64,000 bases of DNA, from the NCBI GenBank assembly GCA_001942185.1, contig MKJV01000068.1, positions 62,001 to 126,000 of the forward strand. Direction: 5' to 3'. Shown in pieces: positions 55,464-63,749 of this stretch. The position numbers were made by a program, and so were the translations under genes. Each line of letters opens with the position of its first letter. Positions within the stretch are counted from its first letter, which is position 1. The notes under the pieces were generated by a model. That model was not told where the DNA came from. It was given only the letters and a program-made list of their open reading frames with translations, and did not search any database. This DNA is from Pseudonocardia sp. CNS-004 (GTDB lineage Bacteria > Actinomycetota > Actinomycetes > Mycobacteriales > Pseudonocardiaceae).

Positions 55464-55910
55464 GACGTCCGCGCCCAGGGACGCGTCCAGGAACCGCGGT
55501 GTCCGAACGCGGTTGCGAGGCGCGCGAGGGCCAACGCTGCGATGAGCAGCCCGAAGTCGCGCAAGGCGATGTCGTAGAAGCCGCCGATGAGCAACAGGTT
55601 GACGATGATGCCGGCCAGCCAGGCGGCGACGACATACCCGCCGAGGCCCGGCAGGACCGCGACGAGCACACCGGCGAGGATCTCCACCACGCCGACAGCG
55701 AGCATCGCCTGGTGTGCGGAACCCGGCACGAGTCCGTCGATCTGCGGCGCCAGGTAGCCCTCCCAGTCCGTGAGCAGCCCGAAGAACTTGTCCAGCCCGA
55801 ACAGCACCGGCGCCACCGTGAACACGGTGCGGAGCAGCAGGAACGCCTCCCGCGCCCGGGACGGGGTCGAGGCCCGCAGGCGATGCCGCGGGGTCGCGGT
55901 GGGTGGTCAT
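55460..55910 (-). CDS. DoxX-family membrane protein; one frameshift
   Basis: About 150 residues, four helices: VFTVAPVLFGLDKFFGLLTD, HQAMLAVGVVEILAGVLVAV, LGGYVVAAWLAGIIVNLLLI and DIALRDFGLLIAALALARLA. The first 15 residues (ATG 55910, RBS GGAGG) are in another frame; the shift is near 55860. DoxX-like proteins serve as quinol- or thiol-linked membrane redox partners. First gene of the DoxX-FolE-miniORF-FAD oxidoreductase operon, divergent from the Cys-rich HTH regulator. Confidence 0.82.
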
Positions 55911-55925
55911 GATTTCCTCCAGGTC

Positions 55926-55991
55926 TCTAAAAGACGCTATGGTGGACGTTAGAACGTCGAGACTGTTAAGTCAACGTCAGTGTCTTTTAGA
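55926..55991. promoter_or_regulatory. dense palindromic control region between doxX and the HTH regulator
   Basis: Outer inverted repeat TCTAAAAGAC (55926-55935) / GTCTTTTAGA (55982-55991), perfect over 10 bases; GACGTT-AG-AACGTC at 55945-55958; GACT-GTTA-AGTC at 55961-55972; an extra AACGTC at 55973-55978. It also has clearly lower GC than its surroundings. This is probably the operator and paired promoters for both directions. Confidence 0.7.
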
Positions 55992-56003
55992 AAGTGGGGA
56001 TCA

Positions 56004-56681
56004 TTGGACGACTTCGTCTCGCAGGTCAGCGGGGTCAGCGCGCTCGCCGAGCCGGCGCGCCGCGCGCTCTACCTCTACGTCGCCGCACAGCCGGAGGCGG
56101 TGAGCCGGGACCAGGCCGCGGAGGGCGTCGACCTGCCGCGGCACACCGCGAAGTTCCACCTGGACAAGCTGGTGGAGGAAGGGCTCCTGGACACGGAGTT
56201 CCGACGGCTGTCGGGTCGGCGCGGCCCCGGCGCCGGGCGGCCGACGAAGCTGTACCGGCGTTCGACCCGCCAGGTCGCGGTCACCCTGCCACCGCGGCAC
56301 TACGACCTCGCCGGGCAGATCCTGGCCCGCGCCGTGGAGACGGCGGCCCGCGACGACATCCCCGTCGTCGAGGCGGTACACCGTGCGGCGGCCGACTGCG
56401 GGCGCCGGTTCGGCGCCGAGGAGCGGCCGCGCGAGGGAGGCGCGTCACGGCTCGACGACATCGCCGCGGCGCTGGCGGCGCAGGGATACGAACCGCGCGT
56501 CCAGGACGACGTCCTGGTGCTCGCGAACTGCCCGTTCCACGCGTTGGCCCGGGAGCACACCAGCCTCGTGTGCGGGATGAACCTGCACCTCATTACGGCC
56601 ATGCTCGACGAGCTCGACCACACCGACGTGCGGGCCGTTCTGGATCCGGCACCGGACCGGTGCTGCGTGACCCTGACCTGA
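56004..56681 (+). CDS. winged-HTH regulator with cysteine-rich C-terminus (ArsR/SufR-like)
   Basis: About 225 residues. N-terminal winged HTH: VSALAEPARRALYLYVAAQP, LPRHTAKFHLDKLVEEGLLD, GAGRPTKLYRR. C-terminal half: LANCPFHALAREHTSLVCGM and DRCCVTL, giving a Cys set (NCPFH, VCGM, CC) reminiscent of the Fe-S-binding Cys of SufR-type regulators. It may sense iron-sulfur status, nitric oxide or oxidants. TTG 56004 (RBS GGGGA) is preferred because the upstream GTG 55980 lies inside the operator palindrome; GTG 55980 is the alternative. Confidence 0.82.
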   Translation: MDDFVSQVSGVSALAEPARRALYLYVAAQPEAVSRDQAAEGVDLPRHTAKFHLDKLVEEGLLDTEFRRLSGRRGPGAGRPTKLYRRSTRQVAVTLPPRHYDLAGQILARAVETAARDDIPVVEAVHRAAADCGRRFGAEERPREGGASRLDDIAAALAAQGYEPRVQDDVLVLANCPFHALAREHTSLVCGMNLHLITAMLDELDHTDVRAVLDPAPDRCCVTLT

Positions 56682-56808
56682 ACGACACCGAGGCAGGTCA
56701 TCGGGCCTCTCCGTTCCCGTCTCCGGGGGAGGCGGCGGGGTCGTCGAGCTCTCCGGGCGCCGTAGCTGTCCGCCTTCGTTCTCCCAGACACGCTCGGCGA
56801 ACGTCATG

Positions 56809-58578
56809 TCACCGCGCACGCGGATCCTCCTCGATGTCGTGTTGCACGGCATGGGCCGCGATCTCCGAGGGAGCCGCCCGGGAGCGGCGCGACCGTCCGC
56901 CGATGTGGGCCTCCTCCCGGAGCCGCTTCACCATGTGCGGGTAGTGCAGCTCGTACGCCGGACGCTCGGAACGGATCCGCGGCAGCTCGGTGAAGTTGTG
57001 TCGCGGCGGCGGGCAGGAGGTGGCCCACTCGAGCGAGTTGCCGAAACCCCACGGGTCGTCCACGGTGACCACCCGGCCGTACCGGTAGCTCCTGAACACG
57101 TTCCAGATGAACGGCAGCGTCGAGGCGCCGAGTACGAACGCGAAGATCGAGGAGATCGCGTTCAGCGCGGTGAAACCGTCGATCGGCAGGTAGTCGGCGT
57201 ACCGGCGGGGCATGCCCTGGTTGCCGAGCCAGTGCTGCACCAGGAACGTGCCGTGGAAGCCGACGAACGTGAGCCAGAAATGAACCTTGCCGATGGTCTC
57301 GTCCATCATGCGGCCGGTCATCTTGGGGAACCAGAAGTAGATGCCCGAGTACGTGGCGAAGACGATCGTCCCGAACAGGACGTAGTGGAAGTGCGCGACC
57401 ACGAAATAGGTGTCGGTGACGTGCCAGTTCAGCGGTGGGGAGGCCAGCAGCACCCCGGTCATCCCGCCGAACAGGAACGTGGCCGCGAAGCCCACGGCGA
57501 ACAGCATCGGCGTCTCGAAGGTGAGCTTCCCGTGCCACATGGTGCCGATCCAGTTGACGAACTTGATCCCCGTCGGCACCGCGATCAGGAAGCTGGTGAG
57601 GGAGAAGAAGGCCAGCAGGACCGCGCCGGTGGCGAACATGTGGTGCGCCCACACCGCCGCGGACAGCATCGCGATCGCCATCGTCGCGAAGATCATGCCC
57701 TTGTAGCCGAACAGCGGCTTGCGGGAGAACACCGGGAAGACCTCGGTGACGATCCCGAAGAACGGCAGCGCCACGATGTACACCTCGGGATGGCCGAAGA
57801 ACCAGAACAGGTGCTGCCACAGGATCACGCCACCGCTGGCCGGGTCGAACACGTGGGCCCCGAGGTGCCGGTCGGCGAGCAGCCCGAACAGGGCCGCGGT
57901 GAGCACCGGGAACGCGAGCAGGATGAGGAACGCGGTCACGAAGATGTTCCAGGTGAAGATCGGCATCCGGAACATCGTCATGCCCGGCGCGCGCATGCAG
58001 ACGATCGTGGTGATGAAGTTGACGGCACCCAGGATCGTGCCGAGACCGGCGACGATGAGGCCGGTGATCCACACGTCGGCCCCGGCGCCGGGCGAGTGGA
58101 GCGCGCCGGACAGCGGGGCGTAACCGGTCCAGCCGAAATCCGGTGCGCCGCCCGGCGTGAGGAACCCCGACAGCACTATCAGGCCACCGAACAGGAACAG
58201 CCAGAACGAGAAGGCGTTCAGCCGAGGGAACGCGACGTCCGGGGCCCCGATCTGCAGCGGCACGATGTAGTTGGCGAAGCCGAACAGGATCGGTGTCGCG
58301 TACAGCAGCAGCATGACCGTGCCGTGCATGGTGAACAGCTGGTTGTACTGCTCGGTGGACAGGAACTGCTGCCCCGGCACCGCCAGCTCGCCGCGCATCA
58401 GCAACGCCATCGCGCCACCGATCAGGAAGAAGCCGATGCAGGTGACCAGATACAGGATCCCGATGTCCTTGGGATCGGTCGTCCGCAGCATCCGCAGGAA
58501 GCTCGACCCCTTCGGCACGCGGCGGGCCTGGTAGGGGTGAACGGTGATCGGCTCCGGGCGCGGAGTGGTGGCGGTCAT
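56809..58578 (-). CDS. ctaD: cytochrome c oxidase subunit I (aa3-type)
   Basis: 589 residues, intact, 12 helices. Haem-copper core: [20 protein letters not shown] (haem a His), [20 protein letters not shown] (CuB His and the cross-linked Tyr), [12 protein letters not shown] (CuB His pair), [20 protein letters not shown] (haem a3 and a His). Proton-channel residues of the A family are in [20 protein letters not shown] and [16 protein letters not shown] 58578. No ctaC, ctaE or qcr genes are nearby; actinomycetes often carry such a solitary ctaD in addition to the main one. Tail-to-tail with the Cys-rich regulator. Confidence 0.96.
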   Translation of the reverse strand: MTATTPRPEPITVHPYQARRVPKGSSFLRMLRTTDPKDIGILYLVTCIGFFLIGGAMALLMRGELAVPGQQFLSTEQYNQLFTMHGTVMLLLYATPILFGFANYIVPLQIGAPDVAFPRLNAFSFWLFLFGGLIVLSGFLTPGGAPDFGWTGYAPLSGALHSPGAGADVWITGLIVAGLGTILGAVNFITTIVCMRAPGMTMFRMPIFTWNIFVTAFLILLAFPVLTAALFGLLADRHLGAHVFDPASGGVILWQHLFWFFGHPEVYIVALPFFGIVTEVFPVFSRKPLFGYKGMIFATMAIAMLSAAVWAHHMFATGAVLLAFFSLTSFLIAVPTGIKFVNWIGTMWHGKLTFETPMLFAVGFAATFLFGGMTGVLLASPPLNWHVTDTYFVVAHFHYVLFGTIVFATYSGIYFWFPKMTGRMMDETIGKVHFWLTFVGFHGTFLVQHWLGNQGMPRRYADYLPIDGFTALNAISSIFAFVLGASTLPFIWNVFRSYRYGRVVTVDDPWGFGNSLEWATSCPPPRHNFTELPRIRSERPAYELHYPHMVKRLREEAHIGGRSRRSRAAPSEIAAHAVQHDIEEDPRAR

Positions 58579-59134
58579 GCTGGCCTCTGATCCGAGGGCT
58601 GCGATCGGACGGTGACGAGTTCCGTGGCCGGCCATCGCGGGGGCGTACTGCCGACCGCGCGAGGCTTGCGCTCACACCTCGAGCGACGACCGCTTCCGAC
58701 CGATCGGTCTCACACCCCGACCCTCCTCGCCCCGCGCCCGGCGGCACCGTCTGCGGTCGGCCAACTCGACCCCACAGGTTTGCCGGCTGCCGGCAGCCAC
58801 GCGCCCGCGCACATCGGCCGGCGCCAGCACCGGCGCCTCGCTAGGGATTTATATCGTGCTGCGATACACTTGCTGAAGCGTGGCACACGGGAAGCGGCGT
58901 CGTAGCCCGACGGCCCCGGAGCAGTTCGCGAACCGACATCCACCCTCACCGTGGACGCGGCCGACACCAGGAGCGCCCTTCACCCAACCCGCACGCGAGT
59001 ACCGGAGGACGAGATGATCGCCATGTACGTCCTGATCGAGTGCGGCGTCGTCCTGCGCTCCGGTCGGCTGCGCTCGGCGCCCCGCGCGCGGCCCGGGGTG
59101 CGCCACCCGCAGGCGTGTACCACGGACGCGCGTC
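58579..59134. other. 556-base intergenic region
   Basis: Divergent gap between ctaD (-) and the PucR gene (+). I see no supported gene. It contains a lower-GC island at 58845-58870 (ATTTATATCGTGCTGCGATA) with the palindrome TATCG-TGCTG-CGATA at 58852-58866, a likely regulator site or promoter. Confidence 0.5.
58852..58866. promoter_or_regulatory. palindrome in the ctaD/pucR gap
   Basis: TATCG-TGCTG-CGATA in the only AT-rich patch of the gap. Candidate operator for ctaD or the PucR-type regulator, about 275 bases upstream of either start. Confidence 0.4.
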
Positions 59135-60454
59135 GTGAGCGCCTCTCATGCGGCTGAGCTGCCTGAACCGGGCCGCCGCCTGCACCACGACCTACTCGGC
59201 ACCGGGTCCGCCGTCCTGCAGGACGGAACGAAGGAAGTGAACGACCACCGCCACGCACGCATACGGGCCGACGTGCACGACGTTCACCCCTCGTGGCTGA
59301 ACGAGGTGGCCGAGTCCGCCAGCCGGGACACCGGAGGTGCCCCGGTCGAGCTGCTCGGCGACTACCTGTCGATGTTGGCCGAAGCTGCCACCTCAGGCCG
59401 CGAACCACGCCCCTGCGAGCTCGAGGCCGTGGGCCTTCTCGGCAGACGGGCCGCCGAGCTCGGCGTGTCGGCGGGCACCGCGGTCCAGCTCTACCTCGCG
59501 GCCGCCCGACGGCTGTGGCAACAGCTGCCCATGGTGATCCGCTCGCGCGACAACCAGGCGGTGCGCAACGCCGCCACCGCGGTCCTGCACGTCGTCGACG
59601 GCGCGGTCGCCAGGCTGGCCGAGGGATACACCGACGCCCGCCGCCAGGCGGCTCGGTGGGAGGAGACACTGCGCCGCGAGTTCATCGAGGACCTGCTCCG
59701 CGGCGACGCCGACGTCGGCCGGCTCGTGGAACGAGCCGAACCCTTCGGCCTGGACATGGCCCGCCCGCACCAGGTCGCGTTGGCCACGCCTGCCGGCCGC
59801 CTCGACGAGGCCACGACCGCGATCAGCACGCTGGAACACATGATCGTGCAGGAGAAGGGCGACCGCGAAGTCCTCGTGGCGACCAAGGACGGCCGCATCG
59901 TCGTCGTGGCACCCCCCGACCTGGACGCGACCACTTCCCGACCCGAGCCGAACACGCTCGGCGATCTCATGCTCGCCGAGCTCGACCGCTCGCCCCGCGG
60001 ACGACCTTGGCGCATCACTGTCGGACGGCCCTACCCCGGCTCCTACGGAATCGCCCGCTCCTACGAGGAAGCTCGCGAAGGACTGACGATGGCGCAGCGG
60101 TTGCACCTGCGGGCCCCGGTGATCCACGGCGAACAGCTGCTGATCTACCGCGTACTCCTACGCGACCAACCGGCGATCTCCGATCTCGTCCACTCGGTCC
60201 TGGGCGAGCTGGCCCACGCCCGCGGCGGAGCCGAACCGCTCCTGAACACCCTCAACGCCTACTTCGCCGCCGGATGCGTCGCCACCGAAACCGCACGCCG
60301 GCTCCACCTGTCCGTCCGCGCGGTCACCTACCGCCTCGACCGGATCGCCGCACTCACCGGGCACGACCCCACCGACCCCGCCCGACGATTCACGATCAAC
60401 GCCGCCGCACTCGGTGCAAAACTCCTCGGCTGGCCGAATGACGACCCGGGCTGA
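59135..60454 (+). CDS. PucR/CdaR-family transcriptional regulator (second copy, intact)
   Basis: 439 residues at most. N-terminal helical domain (GVSAGTAVQLYLAAARRLWQ), a middle GGDEF-like region with LREFIEDLL-type helix (here LRREFIEDLLRGDADVGRLV) and ITVGRPYPGSYGIARSYEEA, and the C-terminal HTH_30 with CVATETARRLHLSVRAVTYR-LDRI. GTG 59135 start used; GTG 59237, after AAGGA, would remove 34 poorly conserved residues and is quite possible. Target unknown; desaturase downstream is a candidate (173-base gap). Confidence 0.88.
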   Translation: MSASHAAELPEPGRRLHHDLLGTGSAVLQDGTKEVNDHRHARIRADVHDVHPSWLNEVAESASRDTGGAPVELLGDYLSMLAEAATSGREPRPCELEAVGLLGRRAAELGVSAGTAVQLYLAAARRLWQQLPMVIRSRDNQAVRNAATAVLHVVDGAVARLAEGYTDARRQAARWEETLRREFIEDLLRGDADVGRLVERAEPFGLDMARPHQVALATPAGRLDEATTAISTLEHMIVQEKGDREVLVATKDGRIVVVAPPDLDATTSRPEPNTLGDLMLAELDRSPRGRPWRITVGRPYPGSYGIARSYEEAREGLTMAQRLHLRAPVIHGEQLLIYRVLLRDQPAISDLVHSVLGELAHARGGAEPLLNTLNAYFAAGCVATETARRLHLSVRAVTYRLDRIAALTGHDPTDPARRFTINAAALGAKLLGWPNDDPG

Positions 60455-60627
60455 CGACACCAGGAGTCGACCGGGGTGTCCCACGACGTCCGCCACCGGA
60501 CCGCCAGGAACACCCCACAAGGGTGTGCGCAGTGATTCCGTCCGCTACATTGGGTGGCGGTCGCGGTTCCCGCGACGTGGCTCGGCCCGAGACCCCGGTG
60601 CGCCATGAGGCAACGAGGGGATCTTGA

Positions 60628-61722
60628 ATGGAGCCGTCCAGCCGTCCGGCCACAGACGACGTGCACGGAGGATCGGCGAGCGATTTCGCCGAGCTGTCCC
60701 GGGCGATCCGGCGAGCCGGCCTGCTGGACCGCCGACCGGGTCACTACGCAGTGCGGGTCGCACTCACCCTTGCCGTCCTCGCCGGGGCGTGGGTCGTGTT
60801 CGTCTGCCTGGGCGACACGTGGTGGCAACTGGTCACGGCCGTTCTCCTGGCCGGGATCTGGGCGCAGGTGTCGTTCATCGGGCACGACGCCGGGCACAAG
60901 CAGATCTTTCGCGGGCGACGGGCCAACGACGCGGTCGGGCTGGCGCATGCGGCCTGGTCGGCCTCAGCTACGGCTGGTGGGTCGCCAAGCACAGCCGCCA
61001 CCACGCCAACCCCAACCACGAGCACGATCCCGATCTCCACATCGGCGTGCTCGCTTTCACCACCGGCCAGGTCGGCGCCAAGCGGGGCCTCACGCGTTGG
61101 ACGACGAAGTACCAGGCCTTCTTGTTCTTCCCGCTCCTGCTGCTGGAGGGGGCGAGCCTGCACTGGTCGAGCGTCGAGGCCGTGTGGCGCAGGCGGACGA
61201 GGCGGCGGAGGTTGGAGAAGACGCTGCTGGTCACGCATACCGTGGCGTACCTCGCCGCGGTGTTCCTGGTGCTCTCGCCGTGGAAGGCGCTGGTGTTCAT
61301 CGCGGTGCACCAGGGTCTGTGGGGCCTCTACATGGGCTGTTCGTTCGCCCCGAATCACAAGGGCATGCCCGCGTCCACGGACGAGGAGGGGTGGGACTTC
61401 CTGCGCAAGCAGGTGCTCACCTCCCGCAACGTGTCTGGCGGCCGGTGGGTCGACGCCGTGTTGGGAGGGCTGAACTACCAGATCGAGCACCATCTGTTCC
61501 CCAGCATGCCCCGGCCGAACCTGCGTCGTGCACGGCCGATGGTGCAGGCATTCTGCGTCGCGCGCGGCATCCCCTACCACGAGAGCGGGCTGCTGCGTTC
61601 CTACCGGGACGTGCTCGAGCACCTGCACGCGGTCGTGCACCGTTGCGCGCTTCGGGATGGTGAGGCCGCCTCGCTCGACGAGGCCGCGACTACGGCCGTC
61701 GGCCTCTCCTGTCGCCCTCTAG
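60628..61722 (+). CDS. membrane fatty acid desaturase (acyl-lipid type); one certain frameshift, 3' end uncertain
   Basis: About 360 residues. Three His boxes: FIGHDAGHKQIF, then after a shift near 60955 (a missing C in GCCCTG), WVAKHSRHHANPNHEHDPDL, and GLNYQIEHHLFPSMPRPNLR. Membrane segments VRVALTLAVLAGAWVVFVCL and THTVAYLAAVFLVLSPWKAL. The EHHLFP box is that of front-end/acyl-lipid desaturases such as linoleoyl-CoA desaturase. ATG 60628 follows AGGGGA. The frame stays open into the next gene; a small shift near 61650 would end it at TAG 61720-61722. Confidence 0.87.
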
Positions 61723-62030
61723 GGCTGCGGTGGTTCTCCTTCGCGGGCCGGCCACGGCGTCCGCCGGCCGGTGCCGGCCGGATGGTGCGACACCACCCAG
61801 ATCAGCCCGGCCACGACGGCGACGACCAGTGCACTCCCCAGCGACCCGGCGACCACCAGGAACGTGGTGAGCAGAGCCGCCGTCACGAGCGCGATGCGCG
61901 CTCCCCACCGGTGCGGACGCCGCGACATGCGGGTCTGGCGGGCCTCGAAGGCGTGGGCGAAGCCGGGGTCCTCGGCGAGGAACTGTCGCTCGACCTCACG
62001 CAGAGTCTCCCGCTCATGATCACTGAGCAT
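61719..62030 (-). CDS. DUF3040 family membrane protein (first copy)
   Basis: 103 residues. N-terminal cytoplasmic LSDHERETLREVERQFLAED-PGFAHAFEA helix, then two adjoining helices IALVTAALLTTFLVVAGSLG and ALVVAVVAGLIWVVSHH. This is the actinobacterial DUF3040 signature; function unknown. ATG 62030 has GAGGTGG just upstream. Its homologue at 63294 lies 1.3 kb away in opposite orientation. Confidence 0.88.
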   Translation of the reverse strand: MLSDHERETLREVERQFLAEDPGFAHAFEARQTRMSRRPHRWGARIALVTAALLTTFLVVAGSLGSALVVAVVAGLIWVVSHHPAGTGRRTPWPAREGEPPQP

Positions 62031-62097
62031 GATCCACCTCCTCGAGATGATCTCCCGGCCCGAGAGCGCTTCGAGCCCCGTGCGGGCCGTGCCCAGG

Positions 62098-62553
62098 TCA
62101 AGGTTTGATGACGACGACCGGGCAGGCCGCATGTGCTGCCACGTACTGGCTGACGGACCCGAGCAGCGCTCCGAATACCTTCCCGTACCCGCGGGAGCCG
62201 ACCACCAGCAGTTCGGCGCCGGCAGCCCGCTGCATCAGCACCTCTGCCGGGAACCCCTCGACGGGTGTGGTGGTCACCCTGTGGTCGTCGGCCGCGATGC
62301 CGGCAGCGGCGAGCGCGGCCGCCAGGATCTCCTCGGCCGCGACCACGGGATGAAAGTCGCCGACCGTCACCATGGCGCCGAAGGTCGATTCGAGCGGGAA
62401 CTCCCAGGCGGTCACCGCATGGACCTGGAGGCCGCGTGAGGACGCCTCGTGGAGTGCCCACCGGAACGCGGCCAGCGATCCGGGTGATCCGTCGACGCCG
62501 ACCACGATCCCGCCCAGCGGGGCTTCCGGAGGTGCACCGGTCGGGGTCGCCAT
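62098..62553 (-). CDS. universal stress protein (UspA family)
   Basis: 151 residues. IVVGVDGSPGSLAAFRWALH at the N-terminus and the ATP-binding motif VVGSRGYGKVFGALLGSVSQ-YVAAHAACPVVVIKP (G-2x-G-9x-G-S). An ATP-binding Usp, typically induced on growth arrest or hypoxia. ATG 62553 overlaps the stop of the DUF488 gene, so the pair is coupled. Confidence 0.93.
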   Translation of the reverse strand: MATPTGAPPEAPLGGIVVGVDGSPGSLAAFRWALHEASSRGLQVHAVTAWEFPLESTFGAMVTVGDFHPVVAAEEILAAALAAAGIAADDHRVTTTPVEGFPAEVLMQRAAGAELLVVGSRGYGKVFGALLGSVSQYVAAHAACPVVVIKP

Positions 62554-62780
62554 CAGCCGGCCCTGCTCCCTACGAACTCGGCGAACCACCGCAGGTTGTG
62601 GCCGTACCAGTTGCGCAGCGCCGATGACGGGGCGATCTGCGTGCACCGTTCGTCGAGGTCGGCCCGATCCCCGGTCAGGCCGCGCGGCCGGAGACGGTCG
62701 ACCAGCACCCGGATTCGGTCCTCCGCCGTGCGCTCGTCGCAGACCCGGCCGAGCCGGACACGCGGTTGCTGTCGTTGCAT
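62553..62780 (-). CDS. DUF488 family protein, truncated at the C-terminus
   Basis: 75 residues: RVCDERTAEDRIRVLVDRLR-PRGLT, then ADLDERCTQIAPSSALRNWY-GH, matching the first two-thirds of DUF488 proteins (usually about 115-120 residues, with Cys/Asp-rich catalytic-looking motif). The conserved end with a leucine-rich TLLYA strand is lost; the frame closes with TGA at 62553-62555 where the Usp ATG starts. A single indel or a real truncation are both possible. ATG 62780; AGGAG upstream on the minus strand. Confidence 0.7.
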   Translation of the reverse strand: MQRQQPRVRLGRVCDERTAEDRIRVLVDRLRPRGLTGDRADLDERCTQIAPSSALRNWYGHNLRWFAEFVGSRAG

Positions 62781-63293
62781 CGTCTGACTCCTCTCGTTCT
62801 GTGAACGTCTCGGATCGCGGGGGGTGGGCGCCAGGGCGCGTGGTGCACGTCGGGCCCTCCGACCGACCACGCCCGGCCGGCTCCCAATATGCCTCCGACG
62901 CCGGTCATACGGGAGCAGTGCGGCCGGCCAACTTCACGGCGGCCAGGTTGCCGATGATCGGCAGCCTCACAATCCTCGAGGTGATCGACGGGCACCTCGA
63001 CAATGCCCGCGCGCAGCCTGCCTGCCGGTCTTCGGCAAGGTAGGGCGATGTTCTCGACCGAGGACCCGCACTGCATCGCGACCGTGGGTTCAGCACACTG
63101 AGATTGCCAGGCCGGGTGAATCGTGTGTGGTGATGACGGAGCGGGACACCGCGTTCACCGGAACCACGTGATCGTCCGAGACGGGGGGCCGCCCGGACCG
63201 GTGTCATGCCCCGGGCGAGGCCGCACTCCCTGAACGTCGAATGACGTGCTCGCGACCCGCACGGGGATTCACGCCACCCGAGGGAGCTGCATC
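62781..63293. other. 513-base intergenic region
   Basis: Divergent gap between the DUF488/Usp pair (-) and the second DUF3040 gene (+). No ORF here shows coding character, RBS or family resemblance; it presumably holds the two promoters. I see no palindrome worth naming. Confidence 0.5.
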
Positions 63294-63575
63294 GTGCTCA
63301 GTGATCACGAACGGGAGAGACTGCGCGAGGTCGAACGCCGACTCCTGAGCGAGGACCCCACTTTTGCGCGGTCCTTCGATGCACGGGCACGGCGCCTGTC
63401 CCCCGCCTTTCCGGATCGGGTGGGTTTCGCGATGGTCCTCGTTGCGGGGTTGTTGCTCAGCGCACTCATGCTGGTGATCGGGTCGCTGGTCGGCGCGGCA
63501 GCGTTCGGCGCCGGGACCGGGCTCGTCTGGCTGGCGTGGCGGTTCGGGGGAGGCACGCACCACCAGTCCCGGTGA
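63294..63575 (+). CDS. DUF3040 family membrane protein (second copy)
   Basis: 93 residues. LSDHERERLREVERRLLSED-PTFARSFDARARRLS, followed by hydrophobic VGFAMVLVAGLLLSALMLVI and GAAAFGAGTGLVWLAWRF. GTG 63294 is chosen because AGGGAG lies at 63281-63286 and the conserved start VLSDHER follows. Paralogue of the gene at 61719-62030, with which it shares a long run of near-identical DNA at the start. Confidence 0.87.
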   Translation: MLSDHERERLREVERRLLSEDPTFARSFDARARRLSPAFPDRVGFAMVLVAGLLLSALMLVIGSLVGAAAFGAGTGLVWLAWRFGGGTHHQSR

Positions 63576-63749
63576 AGGCCGAGCAGGGGCGGCCGGCGTC
63601 AACCCGCTGCCGTCACGGCCGCTCGTCCTCCGCCGTGCGGCCGACCTCGGGCGTCGGCTCCCGCTCCGCCGACAGCGGCCGTGTGCCGCGGGCGTCGGGT
63701 CCGAGACGGAGCTCCCGTTCGGCCGGGCTCCACCAAGATCCCAGGGCAC

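Noticed and set aside
58612..58905. 97-residue plus-strand ORF in the ctaD/pucR gap
   Set aside because: Composition like random GC-rich DNA, no RBS, overlaps the AT-rich palindrome that looks regulatory.
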